Counted from the first letter of the stretch, positions 1-12,860 are shown. The stretch: DNA of 64,000 bases from Pictodentalium vernedei (GCA_031216915.1 CM062296.1:798021022-798085021), one strand, 5' to 3'. The notes: generated from the sequence alone by a model not told the origin. Numbers and translations: made by a program.

Positions 1-870
1 ACGTCTCTGGGACAAATCAAATGTCGAAGTGCCAACTTTCAGAGATTTATTTTACGAAAAAAAAAAAAAATCCTTTCACAACCTGCCTAATAAAATCGTG
101 AATCGCAATTTTTCCCCATTATATTCAAAATTATCACAACCCATTTGAACAGGCAGTTCATCCATAAATCATATTTTGTTTAAATCTGAAAATGAAATAC
201 AAAACGAATGTTTGCGTGTTTTTATTAACCAACTCGACCGCACATACCTGCCTATATGTGATTTATTTTCAATTATGACTGTTACTTTTATATCAAGCAA
301 CGGTTACTATTAGTTATCCAATTATCCTGCATCTCAAATGCATTTATTTAAATTAACTGGGAAACTCATAACGGTTTCAATTAACAGTACACAAATTCCC
401 AATGACGGCCATTTACAATACAAATGTTACTAAAAATAAATGCCAGGAGACTGTGTTCCATTCAACATAGCACCTGACTTTGCAGACTTTCTGAGGGTTG
501 GGGCGAGGGCAATTCCACGCAAGGTAGGACATGACAGGTGAAAATTATAATTGGCTATATCCATTATAAATTGCTTGATTTGTGTAGCCAATATATCAAA
601 GTTAACTGAAATAACAAAATTTACCGTGAGTTTGTAAGTATTTCTGAAATTTTTAAAAATTATTTGAGGCTATACATTTTAAAGTGTGTTATAACTACAC
701 CATGGATGTTATTTGCAAAAGAAGTATTCATGTTTTTAGATTGATTAGACTCTTATTTCATGATGTTTATTGAAGAATAAGGTTGTGTGATAATTATTTA
801 GAAGTCTGGATCATTATTCAAACAAACATATTAATACTCCATTCTTCTGAAGTTATAGGTGTTTACAATG
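1..870. other. AT-rich intergenic DNA
   Basis: No ORF with a recognisable domain, no RNA gene and no clear repeat could be supported here. A run of about 14 A residues lies near position 57. The rest is ordinary AT-rich sequence. Confidence 0.6.
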
Positions 871-1086
871 TTACGTCAGTCACGATAAAGTACCTTACAT
901 TGATGCCATAGAGATAGATATGAACAGAAACCAATGGCATTGTAAAATCTCCTCCTTCATTACAGTTGAAATAAATTGAGCAAATTATTATTTGACTTTA
1001 TGAGATAGAACATAAATATTTTGGCCATTGAAAAATGTCACGTCAGGCACGCGTTACGTCAGTCACAGACTGTTACGTCAGTGACA
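871..1086 (+). repeat. Cluster of TTACGTCAGTCAC motifs, left
   Basis: Exact TTACGTCAGTCAC occurs at 871-883 and 1054-1066. Close variants sit at 1038-1051 (TCACGTCAGGCACG) and 1073-1086 (TTACGTCAGTGACA). The two exact copies are 183 bp apart. The core TTACGTCA resembles an ATF/CRE-type binding site, but no function is shown. A matching cluster lies at 6480-6847. Confidence 0.6.
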
Positions 1087-1115
1087 TTGTGAAATTTTCG
1101 CAGACTGCACATGTA

Positions 1116-1704
1116 TTAATTATACAAGACCCTAATTTTGTACAAATTCATTTTTAGCTCAACTTTGGCGAAGCCAAATTTGAGCTTATGCCATGGCCAG
1201 TCATCCGTCAACAATTCAATACTGCTCGGGCTAGAGGCCATATTTATGACCCAATCTTTACGAAACTTCTTAGGTACCTTTGTTATGACCGTGCGACGAG
1301 AACGAGTGTTTTTGGGCCCAATCCGAAATTCAAGTTGGCCGCTGGTGGCCATTTTGTACAGACTTAAGTGAAATCAGATTGTTGCGCAGAACTTCCGTAT
1401 GAAAGCGCTGATTTGAATAATTTTTTGTATGAATGTTTAGTACCATGGGATACATCACATATAATACAGGTTTTTTTCTCGTACGTAAATTATGCAAATT
1501 AGACTAACTTTGATGTATTTAGTGTTACTTTCAGCACTGTAAGTGCAAATGCCAATACGGCTCGAGCTAGAGGCTGTATTTATAAACCGATCTTTATGAA
1601 ACTTCTTGGGTACCTTTGGTATCACTGTGGGATGAGAACGAGTGTTTTTGGGTGCGGTCCAAAATTCAAGATGGCCGATGGCAGCCATTTTGTACAAAAT
1701 TAGG
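1116..1704 (+). repeat. 336-bp tandem repeat array, left part
   Basis: Units are anchored on CTCGGGCTAGAGGC at 1225 and its variant at 1561, a period of 336 bp. Each unit contains a block about a transcribed-looking CCAAAATTCAAGATGGCC and TGGCCATTTTGTAC. The array opens with a hairpin at 1156-1186 (AGCTCAACTTTGGC, GAA, GCCAAATTTGAGCT). Similar hairpins begin tandem repeats in lophotrochozoan genomes, which is from memory. The array continues at 5640 after the hAT insertion. Confidence 0.85.
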
Positions 1705-4700
1705 TAGAGGTGAGCCGATTATCGGTATCGGTTATCGGATCGGACCGATAAGTGAATTATCAGCCTGATATCAGTATCGGCAAATTTGATCCTTCTGCCG
1801 ATATTTGCAACTGATATTTTTCAAGAGCAACTGAAAATAGTCATAAATTTTTTACCGTTTTTTATGTGACCAACTTGGACGGAAATAAAAAAAATCGTGC
1901 ACCTAACGTTTTGTAAAGTTAAAAACCGGTGGAAACAATTTGATAACAAGTTTAAAAAAACAACGGTACTTAATGCTTTGAAGCATCAAACATGAAAACT
2001 TGCATGAAAAAAAATGAAACTGCACCCAATCACGAAATAATAATAATAAAAAGCCCTTCATGATTCATCATCGAAGTGTTCGTGGAACATCCGGGAAACA
2101 CATTTTTAACCCAGCTTCAGTGTGGTCATCTGACCCAGTTAATGATTATGTAAACAAGTGCTAACACCCAAACGAACTTGGCCCTTAGACCAACTCGACC
2201 AAAAGAAAGCCAGCACATTACGAAGTCTATCCAGCAAAGAATTATGTCCACACGAGGACGAGGTGGACCTGTTAGAGAACTCTGTCAAAAACGAAATAAT
2301 CAAAATTCCCTCATGCGTAGGACGCTAATTAGTGAAGCAAGCCGTGTGTTGTGTTGATTCGTCCGTCAAAAATGCTTCCCCGAATTTGCATATTATGTTT
2401 TGTGTTGAGTTATTTACCTCGGTTTGCTGAAAATATACCTTGAATAAAAATTAAGCAGCTAATGTCGGTGTGTGTAGCTAGCTTGAATTGTGAAGATAAG
2501 AAAGTGCGACGTTGGTTATGTCACGAAAACATGTCTTTTTTTCAGCTGCAGCTGTGCACATGTCCGCATTGTGTTTCTGACACAGTGCCAAATTTACTCA
2601 TTTTAATAAATAATATTCTTCCAATTACGGTTAGTTTATATGAAAACGAGCCATAAATTTAATAGTAATACAGTTCCATCTCACCCGTTTCGCATCTTGA
2701 TGAAATATGTACATGTATGCGTAAATAAAGGGGGTTGACCTGCTGCATATTGCGCCAAGCACGACGTGAAGTATGGAAGCCAACGCTGGACACCAGATTC
2801 AGTATTAATGGCACCCCATTTTATCAACTGGAACAGTTAGGCCTAAATGATGTATTTCTTTTTTGCTTAAGTTTGGACAGCACCCAAGAACAGGTAAGGC
2901 TGAAGGACCGAACTTGTCCTGCAGTTTCCCAATCACATGTGTAAATCTTTCTCACTCAAGCTCACTGTTGATCTGGCTGCAAACGCATCAGGTCAGTGGA
3001 AGCAGCTGCCCCTCCCCCCCCCCCCCCCACACACATCTTCAGCCGATGGGGGTGAGCAGGTGAAAGCCTGAAAGGATTACCCTTTTTCAAATTATGCAAA
3101 AATGGTTTATTTGCGAGACTGAAAAAATATGAAATGACTTTTTGTCATAGGTCTGCTCCCTCCCCCCCCCCCCCCCCCCCCCCCCTCTAAACAGGAGGCT
3201 GCTGTACACTGGGTATCTACAAATGAAAATAATTTTCAAGGTATTCACATGAACCTTTTTCTCTGAATCGGTGATGGAACAGCTGAGTATGCTTCTTTAC
3301 TCAGTTTGGTTACCACATGAAATTATTTTGACCTTGTCATAATAATTCCATGTGGTAATCAAACTTCGTAAAGATGCATTCCGACTCAAATGGATGATTG
3401 AGCCCTAGAAATTTGCCACGGCTATTGGCAACCGTATCCACAAATGAAAATTTATTTGCAAGTTATTCACTTTAACCTTTTTTTTTATTTTGGGGAGGGG
3501 GGGGGGGGGGGGGGGGGCATTTACAGATGCCGCATGTACTACAGCTGTCCTTATACCCCCAATGCAACCTCCCCCTCTCTCCCCCCCCACCTAAAAAAAA
3601 GAAAGAGAGCTGTAGTGCATTGGGTATCTACAAATGCAAAGCAAATGAACATAATTTTCAATGTATTCACATGAACCTCTTCTCTGAATCAGTGATGAAA
3701 TAACACGGCAAATGGCAGTGCTGTGGAAAGAGTTATGGCAGACAGGCAAAATGCCATGACCCTTTCTACCGCATTACCGATTGCCGTATATATTGAGGGC
3801 TGCAATGGGTGTCGGTCCATTTGGGGGTGGGGCAATTTGTATTGAATTTCCAGATGCCGTATGTACTACAGCTGCCCTTATACCCCGACACAACCACCTC
3901 CTCACCCCAAACCCTCACAAACACTGAAAAGAGGCTGATGATGTATAATGCATTGGGTATCTGCAAATACAATGCACATGAAAATAATTTGCGAGGTATT
4001 CACACGAAAATTTTCTCTGAACCTGTGTGTGATGGAATGACAGGGTCAAAATAATTTCATGTGTTCGCAGTCATCACACAACTTGTTTCCACAGGTAGGG
4101 TACTGTAAATTTGATAAATATACACGGGTGGTGTGCTTTGCTTGCAGGGCACCATGGGGAGGGGGGGGGGGTGGAAGATCTTGCCTGAAAAATGATTTTG
4201 CGGGTATCATCGAAACGCGTAACACTAGTTTGAGTGTGGTCAGATGTGCTGAACCTCCCGTCACCACACACACACACACACATTAGTGGAGTCCGAAGAG
4301 CCTCCCCGCGAAAATATAGAAAAATTCAATGGTCTGAGACCTGTTCTTGAGCCCCAGCTGCCTTTCTGACCTCGTAAATGAGGAGGACATTGGTCACTTT
4401 TGGGGTATACCTGGCTGAATCGGGTCGAAAAGTTTCTTGTGGTAAAGGCCTAAAGTTGCAAAGGGCGCAACCCGAATTTGCCCGAAAAAAAAATTGCCCG
4501 AAAAATTATATATTTTTCCCAGACTGGGGGAGGGGGCTTCAGCCCCAGGCCCCCCCTCCCCCCATCAATACGCCTATGACTTCCCCCACTCACCCTCCCA
4601 AACACCGATAGATATTCAAAAAGAACTCTGATAATGCAGCATACATTGCAAGTGAGACAAACACTGATGGAAGGGAAGTAACCTCAGTTTTTTCAAAGGG

Positions 4701-5639
4701 AATTCCCCTTTTGGAACACGTGTGTTGAGTGTGTGTGCAATTTTATTGTGTGGCTGAAGTAACTATCAGCTAAAACGTTTAATATATGCAACCATGAAAT
4801 ACTATGTGGGGAAATATTACAGAAGTTGTTGAAAACATTAAAATGTAATTGTCAGAGAGAAATATAATTATGTGCGGTTTCGAACTTTCGATTGTCTGCC
4901 CCATTAAGCACTCCGTCGTCACTTCCAAGTTCCTCATCACAGGCACGTCTTCGGTCACCGAGGAAAAAATCAACAAATAAACAACACACATTACAGTATC
5001 AAATCTGATTTTTTTTTATGTTGAGATCAACTTTAATGAACAACTGTAACAAAAATATGAATCTTATTTTTATTTTTTAAAAGAGAAAAACAAAAATAAA
5101 AACAAAGCATGTGATAAGTTGATAACTGGACCCCAGGTAAGACAACTGTAACATCAAAATTTGAAACAAGCTGTTGAAAAAACGTGAATTTGGGGACCCA
5201 AAAATAAAGTGAATTTTTTCCCTAAAAGCCACCAAAAGCCTCCATTTGATAGCACATTTAATTTTTTTCTGGAGGACCCCCGACACCCGAATTAAGCTTA
5301 TGCTTTCGGCACATGCATGGATGCCTTCAGCTATCATTTGGATGGCCCGATGGGGAGGATAAAAGTTTTTCACTTTTTGTTTGACACGTCAGCAAACCTG
5401 AAACAAATATTGATGCTTTATTTTAATGTTTTTACCGAATGGCACACCTGAAACAAAAGATGAGCGAGTTATTGATGAAACATAGAGTGCTTGTGTGGGA
5501 AAACTGGAGAATATTGCGATTCATGTCAACACGTTTACGATCGCAGATTTATCGGTTATCGGATCGGATCGGCCGATATGAAAAATAAAAATATCGGTTA
5601 TCGGCTTTTTCCGATAACCCACGTATTGGCTCACCTCTA
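1705..5639. mobile_element. hAT-type element with 8-bp target duplication
   Basis: Both ends carry TAGAGGTGAGCC in inverted orientation (1705-1716 and 5628-5639), followed by subterminal repeats of ATCGGTTATCGG. The 8 bp on each side, AAATTAGG at 1697-1704 and 5640-5647, are identical. An 8-bp duplication with such ends is diagnostic of the hAT superfamily. No hAT transposase is visible in the 3.9 kb, so it is non-autonomous or has lost its gene. The interior holds tandem ~330-415-bp repeats with long poly(C)/poly(G) tracts. It sits in a 336-bp tandem array whose phase is kept across the insertion. Confidence 0.93.
2990..4050 (+). repeat. Internal tandem repeat of the hAT element
   Basis: The block TGGGTATCTACAAATG followed by AATTTTC, a TATTCACATGAACC segment and TCTCTGAATC recurs near 3205, 3430 (diverged), 3625 and 3950. 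Spacings are roughly 330-415 bp including homopolymers. Poly(C) runs at about 3008 and 3163 and a poly(G) run near 3495 punctuate the units. Unit boundaries are approximate. Confidence 0.7.
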
Positions 5640-6068
5640 AAATTAGGCGCAATCAGATTTTTGCACAGAACTTCCATATGAAAGCGCTGATTTGAAAAAT
5701 TTTGTGTGTGAATGATTAGTACCATGGGATACATCACATATAATACAGGTTTTTTTCTCGAGCAGAAATTATGCAAATTAGATTAACTTTGATTTTTTCA
5801 GTGCAACTTACACACAGTAAGTACACATGTCAATACGGCTCGGGCTAGAGGCTGTATTTATCAACTGATCTTCACGAAACTTCTTGGGTACCTCTGTTAT
5901 CACCTTGGGACGAGAACGCATGTTTCTGAGTGCGGTCCAAAATTCAAGATGGCTGCCAGTGGCCATTTTGTACTGAAATTAGGTCCACCAATCAGTTTTT
6001 TGTACACAACTTCTATACGGCTCAGGCTAGAGGCCGTATTTATGAACCGATCTTTACAAAAGTCATTT
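5640..6068 (+). repeat. 336-bp tandem repeat array, right part
   Basis: This is the continuation of the array at 1116-1704. The anchor CTCGGGCTAGAGGC recurs at 5839. If the 3943 bp of hAT plus one duplication copy are removed, it lies 335 bp from the anchor at 1561, in phase. A further anchor at 6021 is only 182 bp on, so the last unit is shortened. Confidence 0.85.
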
Positions 6069-6132
6069 AAGTGGATTTTAACTGGTAAAGTACTTAGTTT
6101 TTTCTGACAACAAATCAAAGCTCATCATATAC

Positions 6133-6195
6133 TGCTCTGTTACATTTAATTGGATAATGCCTTATAGGCACTATCCAATTAAATGTCAGAGAGCA
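6133..6195. repeat. Long hairpin, copy 1
   Basis: Imperfect inverted arms of about 28 bp (TGCTCTGTTACATTTAATTG... against its complement) flank a short TTATA loop. A similar hairpin lies at 38490-38560, and both loci have GCACTCTACCAGTTAA downstream (about 6311 and 38589). The two appear to be ends or cores of one repeat family of unknown type. Confidence 0.7.
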
Positions 6196-6479
6196 AGGTA
6201 TTGTATAAAAAATCTGATTCATATCAGGGACAATAAAGGCTTCCTCAGGCAGAATGTAGCTACAGACAATTATTGCCTGTCACTTTTAGTAAAGCCCAAA
6301 TATGGGCTTACAGCACTCTACCAGTTAATACTTGATTCCATATAATTCTATGAGCTAAGAGGGAAATAATGTATTAAAAGAAAACACAAGAAGCAGGAAA
6401 GATTAAAATAAGTCAATTAGATAAGCAATTTTGCATAATTGTTCAAATCTGAAGACACAGAAATCTTTGTTCAAACTTG

Positions 6480-6847
6480 TTACGTCAGTCACACAAACTT
6501 TTCATCCCTCACTGTAATATACCTAATGTTCCTCAAAAACAGTGATCATGTTTTATCATGTGTACATCATAGATATATACATATATAAACTGGACAAGTC
6601 CTGCGAATAGTTTGAGGAGACTATTTAATAATCTGAACCACCAGAAAAAGTCATGTCCTTTTTGTGTTACGTCAGTCACGACACAAAATTCCACCCTGCT
6701 TCCAGGTATTTTCCAGAAGGATGTTCTTTCTTATGCTACTGTATAGTTTGGAGGCATGACATAATACTAAGGCAAATTTAATTTTAATTTACAGTCACTA
6801 GGTATATAAAAATAAGCAAAATATGTCAACCTGTTACGTCAGTCACG
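6480..6847 (+). repeat. Cluster of TTACGTCAGTCAC motifs, right
   Basis: Exact copies occur at 6480-6492, 6667-6679 and 6834-6846, spaced 187 and 167 bp. The sequence between copies is only weakly alike, so this looks like a very diverged ~170-187-bp tandem repeat in which the 13-mer is preserved, or a regulatory-type cluster. It is in the same orientation as the left cluster. Confidence 0.6.
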
Positions 6848-7200
6848 CGTGGAACAGAATCAAACGTGGTGCGAATCGACCATTCCACTTTGTGACTGTT
6901 TGTTGTCAGACTGAAAGACACCTTCCTTCTTGCTGTCATTATGACTTACCTTTTACAGAATAAAACACTTTCTGTCGTGAATATTGCTAAAACCCACCCA
7001 CTTTATTAAGGTATGATGTAGAAAAAGCTTGAAGTGTGTTAATTTAAAATTTGCGAACGCATCCATATCGATTTACCGAAATGAGCACAATATCTCAAAT
7101 TTTTTTTGAAGATTTTTTTGGTGTCATAAAAAGGTTGCATGCGCACCAAAAATGACCATGCGCGTGGGCCTGAGAAACAGAGGTTCTTTTTTTATGGCCT

Positions 7201-7750
7201 AATAAAAATTACAAAAATAAGCCAAAAGCATGGGAGAATGGCAAGGGGGGAATGAAGGAAAGGGAGAGAGGAAACACTGAACAAACAATGGAACATTCAT
7301 GGCAAGAATGACAACAGCAGGGCTATGCCTCGAAAATAGGCAACATGGATAAATTTTTATAAAAAAAAATTTAAGTTACAGCCCTGAACATTGGAAACCA
7401 CTGTTTTTCTCCTCTCCTCATCCTAAATGCACTTCCTATCCACCATTTCTCTCATAATTATGTGTCTGGCATCATTAAAACTGAGATTTACAGCACAAAT
7501 ATCAGTGATGTGACACTGTTTACAGGCCCGAACAAAGAATGACTTTTTGGCGGGAATTTCGAGACCTTCTTGACACTGCGCATGCGCAGTACAGTAAAAG
7601 TATGAATGACCTACCAGGACATCTATTTTTTGGTTTTTCATGCAAATTTGGGGGATTGGGGGGGGGGGGGGCAAAATTTGGTTTGGCCCTGAATTTAATG
7701 AGTTTGCACCAGCTAAGTCTGGGTCATTGGTACAGTATAAAAATATCTCA
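7201..7750 (+). repeat. ~550-bp dispersed repeat, copy 1
   Basis: It aligns over its length with 17395-17930. Shared blocks include GCCAAAAGCATGGGAGAA, a GACACTGCGCATGCGCAGTA segment and GTCTGGGTCATTGGTACAGT at the end. The copy differs by small indels and a 10-G run near 7665. No protein is evident. The other copy contains AACAAGAGGCCCATGCC. Family unknown. Confidence 0.8.
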
Positions 7751-10700
7751 TCCCTGATTACACAAACCATGTACCTAAAAATTATAGTAGTTGTTTACTT
7801 AGCATGCTGAAACAAAATGGCCCCGGCAAACCATAAATGGCCCCCCTAAGTTCATTTTATACAAACCCAAAATGGCCCTCCTGGAGTGATTTCAGGCGAA
7901 ACCATAATGGCCCTCCTGAAATTTTCAAAATGACAAGCCTGGAATATGAAGGATAACAGGTACCGTGAAATGTTGCGTTTGCCTCGAGGACCAATATCAT
8001 TATTCAGTGGTATGATATACACAGCTAAAAAAATGTTGACTATGAAAAATAATAGTGGACTATAGCACCTTCTGACAGTGAATTGACTCAATCAAATAGT
8101 CGTGGCAGCCCTAACCGTGGGTACTCAATTAATCGGAATCGGTATCAGAATCAGCTGATTATGACTCTGAATAATCAGTAATTGGTTCTTGGGCCTATAA
8201 TATAATCGGTTGATAACTAGTAATAAATAACATTTGTGTGTGTGTATAATACAAACACTAATGTGCTATGAAAAGTGATAAGTTCTGTCGTGTGTTCTAA
8301 ATACACCCAGTCATATTTAAATCTGTGAACTGATTTCGTTGATTGTTAACTCAGGATACTTTGATATATACCGACAAAGATGAAAGTGAAATATCACGAC
8401 AATCAAATTTATATTTTTTATCCGTATCAAAACACTGTTTCAACTGGCTTGGCAGTATTTATTAATATTCACTGACAGAAAATATTTTTAAGATGCAGAT
8501 CATAAAGAATCAATGATTACGTATTGTTTTCTTAGGCCTAAATTATGTTTGTTTCTGCTAACGGGATGAAAAAAAGTAGGGCCGGCAGGTCGGAAAAACT
8601 TTTTATTTTTATTTATATTTTTTCCATAATGCAGTTCCCTCACCTCAGTTGATAACTTTTTCAACATAAAATAGGCCTCTGTGTAGTGCTGTGTGGTTTT
8701 ACGGTATATCGACTAAAATCAGTAAAATTGTCAATACCATCACCGATACTGGCGAATTAAATCATATTCGGCACCTGAAAAAGTTGGTTTTATCCTGGTA
8801 AGGCAGTATACAAATTTCAGCTTGCTTTAAATTAATGTCATGGTTTACAAGAAGTGATTTTACTTCTCTAGTGTGGATTAATGTTGGTTTTAATTTGGGG
8901 CTTTTCCCTTTTTACCGCCCCATCTGCCCTGGCAGACCATGAAATGTTTATGTATTACTTTTCTTCATCAACTATTCAAGTGTTTTGTCTCAACAGTGAC
9001 TATTATTACGCAAGTGACTGAATACTGTTTACATCTAATTTGAAACAAACACATGGACTGTATTCCAGTAAGCATGTGTAGTTAATCACATTATACATTT
9101 GGACCAATGGCATGCCTGCTATTTAAAACCTGGAAATTTTCCTTGTGAAATACCAAGGGATTCCCTGTAAATTTACACTTGTACTTTAAAGTGATTGGCT
9201 ATTTGCACAAACTGACGTCACGATAGCATCATGCCTTCAAAATGGTGTGCTGAAAAGTGTTTCATACAAGACCAAAGGCGGGAACTTTATTGTCTCCCAA
9301 TCAACAAAAACAAGTATTTTGTGCCTTCTTAGCCAAGACAAATACGATGTTACCTAACCAGTCCATTACCACCATCACTTAAAAAGGCAATTTATTTCAA
9401 CTTCTGAGGTGTGCTAATTTTAACACTTCTTGACCTCGTATTGTCATAAAGTGAGGCACGCGAACACACAATTCAGAATAAGAGGACAGCTGAAAATTAT
9501 ATTATGAAGAAGTTCCATGGCTCGATAGGCTTTTATATAAAATAGGTCTTCTTTTTTATAAAATCTTAATGTTTTGACGATCAATATGTGTGGCGTGATT
9601 TAGAAAGTGGCAAAAATACCACCGTTTTTTTTTCACTTTTTTTGCGATTTCAATAAAATGCTTAGACTAGATGGTTTGAAATAGGGTCAGTCGGGTTAGC
9701 AGAAACAAACGTATAATTTTTTTATTTTAGGCCTTATCATAGGGCCAATTCAACGAGTTCAACAGCTGGGTCGAATTTACCTAATTGGGTTGAATTCACC
9801 AAATTGGGTCAAATTCACCGAAGTGTTGAAATCACTTTGGGTCGAATTCACCGCCATTCATTACTTCTGGTTGGAAATATGAAACAGAATTTAGAAATTA
9901 AATGAAAGTGTCAGTGACACTGTAGCTCAACTTGTCAAGACAAAGACATGTACATGTATAGTATGTGACACAGCAATGACAAACATCTAGGTAATGACCT
10001 GATAATGAAGGTACATATAAAGTATTGTAACGGTCTGACCGTTGCCTGTAACAAATGTATAGGTAAAGTATTGTAAAGGTGGGTGACAGTCAGATGCTAA
10101 ACTAGAAAAAAATCTTTTGAGTCCCAGAGTGGGTCTGAATGAACCCCAAAATATTTGTTCTCATAGCACAGTGATAACAAAGGCCAGGGGTCAGCCGAGT
10201 GGGCGACTTGGGCGAAGAAGTTGCCTTGTCATTCCTCAAGTCACCTTGGCTTACATTGGGGGAGAAATTCAAGTCGCCCTCCAAAACTTCCTTGGGAGAC
10301 ATGGCAGTTTACTGTATTTTCTTATGTTTTATTTTTTAAAAACACCCGCTTCCGCATTCGCAAAAAAAGTAAACACGGCTGCTGTTAAAGTCCGTCACAC
10401 GGCTATGAAAATAGCCTAAACTAGCCCAATTTTATATTTCTGAAAAGAATTGTGATAGCAACCAGCACAAAATGGCTATTTAATAACAAAGTACCAGCCA
10501 AAACAACGAATCACACAAGACAAGCATTGAGTTAATTAGAATTTATTAAAGTTAACCACCGTTTCAAAATGAAAAAAAAATGTATTGGAGACAGTTCGTC
10601 CATATCAAAATTGCTTGCGGTTACGCTCTGTTCCACTGAAAAATTGGTTGCACTGAAATTCGTCCCGCAATTTGCAGGGACACACTAAAAAGTGTAGTCT

Positions 10701-10880
10701 GTGTCCGTGTCGGAGAAAAAGTGTAGTTGGGAATTAAATTATTATTTTCTCATTTATTTGTTGGTTGTTTTCTATGAAATTTGGAGAGTATACTCTGGGG
10801 ACAATACGAAGTATATACGCAAAAAGAGAAGTTTGTACGATGTTATTTTACGATGTTAGAAGATATTTTTCGCTTTCAAA
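7751..10880. other. Gene-poor stretch with small repeats
   Basis: No supported gene. Short diverged repeats of AAATGGCCCTCCTG lie at 7817-7920. A TAATCGGAATCGGTATCAG stretch near 8133 and TAGTGCTGTGTGGTTTTACG near 8692 resemble hAT ends, but I could not pair them. Inverted similarity exists between about 8537-8565 and 9690-9735 around GTTTGTTTCTGCTAAC. A ~25-bp minisatellite around GGGTCGAATTCACC lies at 9768-9856. Confidence 0.5.
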
Positions 10881-11730
10881 TAGGGCTGTCGCGACTATCA
10901 TTTTTTGTAATCGACTAATCGTGACCAGTAATCGACGGTTAGTCGATTAATAGTCGCTTCCCATGATTTTTTAGCAAATCATTCTTCTATTCGTAAAACT
11001 CTGAAAATGACAATGGCACCAGTGTGTTCAGACGAAGTGGGGTTGTGGGAACAACAAATCGGTCCCGACTGAAGCTACATATACTCCAATCTTGGACCCA
11101 CAGTCTGTAATATAATTTTTGGGGTTGGTACGTCCTGTAGGACGTACCAACCTCAAAAATAATATTACTGGCTGCGGGTCCAAGTTTGAACTAGATTGAA
11201 GCCGATGAATTAAAATGAATTTACCAAACAACGTTCCTGCATATGTTTCCTTTCTGCAATAAGTTTCTCGAAATTTTGAACATTGAGATCTATGCATTTC
11301 CTCATCAGTTGTTAAAATTGGATCTTACTCTGAAGTTCCGAACTTTGAGAAGTGATCTGACGTTCTGACTTTCGTCATAATTTTGTCACTTCCGCGCTTT
11401 GGGTTTTCCAATGGGTGCATTCGTGTGTACAAGACTGGAGAAATTCAGAAGAATCTATTCTTCTTGATTAACTGTGAGTGTTCTTTCTTACACAGCCAGT
11501 GACAGTCGTACAGTCTTCCGGATATGAATGTTAACTATGGTTAGATATTTAAAGTTATTCACCTTCATTGATCATTCACCTCACAAAACAATGCAATTTA
11601 GCCCCGACGTGTAGTAGTAGTAATGGTAGTACCACCTTGAAAATGAACGACAATCGACTAAAAATAAAAAACATCGACTACTTCAATAGTCGACGGTTAG
11701 TCGACTAATCGAATAATCGCGACAGCCCTA
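10881..11730. mobile_element. Non-autonomous hAT element, 850 bp
   Basis: Inverted ends TAGGGCTGTCGCGA (10881) and its complement ending GACAGCCCTA (11730) are followed by subterminal GTCGATTA-type repeats. The flanking 8 bp CTTTCAAA at 10873-10880 and 11731-11738 are identical. No transposase is encoded. An inner palindrome lies at about 11091-11180. The target was a CACACTAAAAAGTGTAG-type repeat that also occurs near 10681. Confidence 0.93.
11091..11180. repeat. Nested palindrome with GGTTGGTACGTCC core
   Basis: Arms of about 45 bp run from CTTGGACCCACAG to its imperfect complement CTGCGGGTCCAAG. The centre is a perfect GGTTGGTACGTCC / GGACGTACCAACC hairpin. It lies inside the hAT at 10881 and may be a smaller palindromic MITE that inserted there. 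No target duplication was identified. Confidence 0.75.
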
Positions 11731-11739
11731 CTTTCAAAC

Positions 11740-12394
11740 ACACTAAAAAGTGTAGCTGACCCGACGCCGTGTTAGCTAATTAATTGGCTTACGCTTTGGT
11801 GACACATGATTATGAGGAGATTAGTGGGGTGTTCATTTGATTGATCGATTTTCTTTCATTACTTTTTTCCATTTACATGGCGTAAAGTACAAGAGTAAGA
11901 GTTTAATATCATTATTTCACATTAGATTATGTTAAATGTCCGTGGTTGATAGTTACACGTTCACCTACATCCACCCCCCCTCTCTCTCTCGTGCGCCCTC
12001 CCAATCTCACTGTCTGTTTCACAAATCGGTTGCCCAAGAAATGATGTCAAATGTTGGAATTATAAATAAGCAGGTGAAAAAAAATCTCATACTTATTTTG
12101 GCTGGTTTTATAACACGATCGACACCTTTTATCTACTGTCGCAGGCGAATCCAACCACAAAACACTCGGAACGACATACCAACTAAATTTGCATTTGCAT
12201 TTTATATATTTGTTATTTGTTCATGTTTGTGCTGTATCTCTATATCTTTGTGCTATGTTATATATCCATTATGTCCTGTATTTATCCAATAAAATACTGA
12301 AAATTAAATTAATCGTTGTTTCTTTCATCCACCTCACTAATCTCCTCTTAATCATAAAAAGAACCAGGATAATCAGCCCGCCTCGCTGTGTCAC
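11740..12394. other. Flank downstream of truncated DIRS element
   Basis: No gene is supported. The sequence contains a CT-rich tract near 11975-11990 and AATAAAATACTGAAAATTAA near 12288. Homology to a tyrosine recombinase stops at about 12395, so this is probably unrelated flanking DNA. Small ORFs here show no domain. Confidence 0.5.
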
Positions 12395-12860
12395 AGACAA
12401 GAATTTGAAATCTACTGTCCCAAGAGGTTCAAATGGCTTTTCCTTCAGTTTAAGAAGAACCCAAGCTAAATTCCATTTAGGAATTAACCTAAGAGTTCTG
12501 GGTCTATTTATCGAGAAGTTTCTTACCAACTTAGATAAAGAGACATTAGATCCAATTTGTAAACTATCATGATGTGCATAGGTATCAGATAACATAGACC
12601 TATAACCCTTAATAGTAACAGGCTGCAGTTTGATTTCGTCAAACAAGTATACTAGAAAGTTTGCAATGTCTGGTATAGAGGGATCAAAAATATCAACAGA
12701 ATGATCCCTACACCAGCAACGAAAAACCTTCCACTTAGCCGCATAGTTTAGCGAAGAGGAGGTCCTCCTACAGTTAGAAATCGCGTCCACTGCTCGTCCT
12801 GTAAAGTGCTTGCCATGCAAGAAGGACCGCACAACGGAAAAACGTGAAGGTTGAGACCTT
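12395..12860 (-). pseudogene. DIRS tyrosine recombinase, truncated
   Basis: The minus-strand frame that overlaps the end of the RT frame reads a SAM-like core-binding region of a DIRS tyrosine recombinase: SVVRSFLHGKHF, AAKWKVFRCWC, VTIKGYRSML and KPFEPLG. In DIRS elements this protein integrates circular cDNA by site-specific recombination. Homology ends at DFKFLS near 12395, followed by about 41 unrelated residues and a stop at 12269. The catalytic R, H-x-x-R and Y residues should lie beyond and are absent. The same frame stays open upstream to 14680, but that part is a shadow of the RT frame. Confidence 0.8.

Noticed and set aside
1116-1371. Antisense protein pairs at the 336-bp repeat
   Set aside because: ORFs on both strands arise from the repeat itself; units do not keep a common frame.
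8100-8760. Another hAT element
   Set aside because: Subterminal-looking AATCGG sequences and a TAGTGCTGTG start are present, but they do not form a matching inverted pair with an 8-bp duplication.
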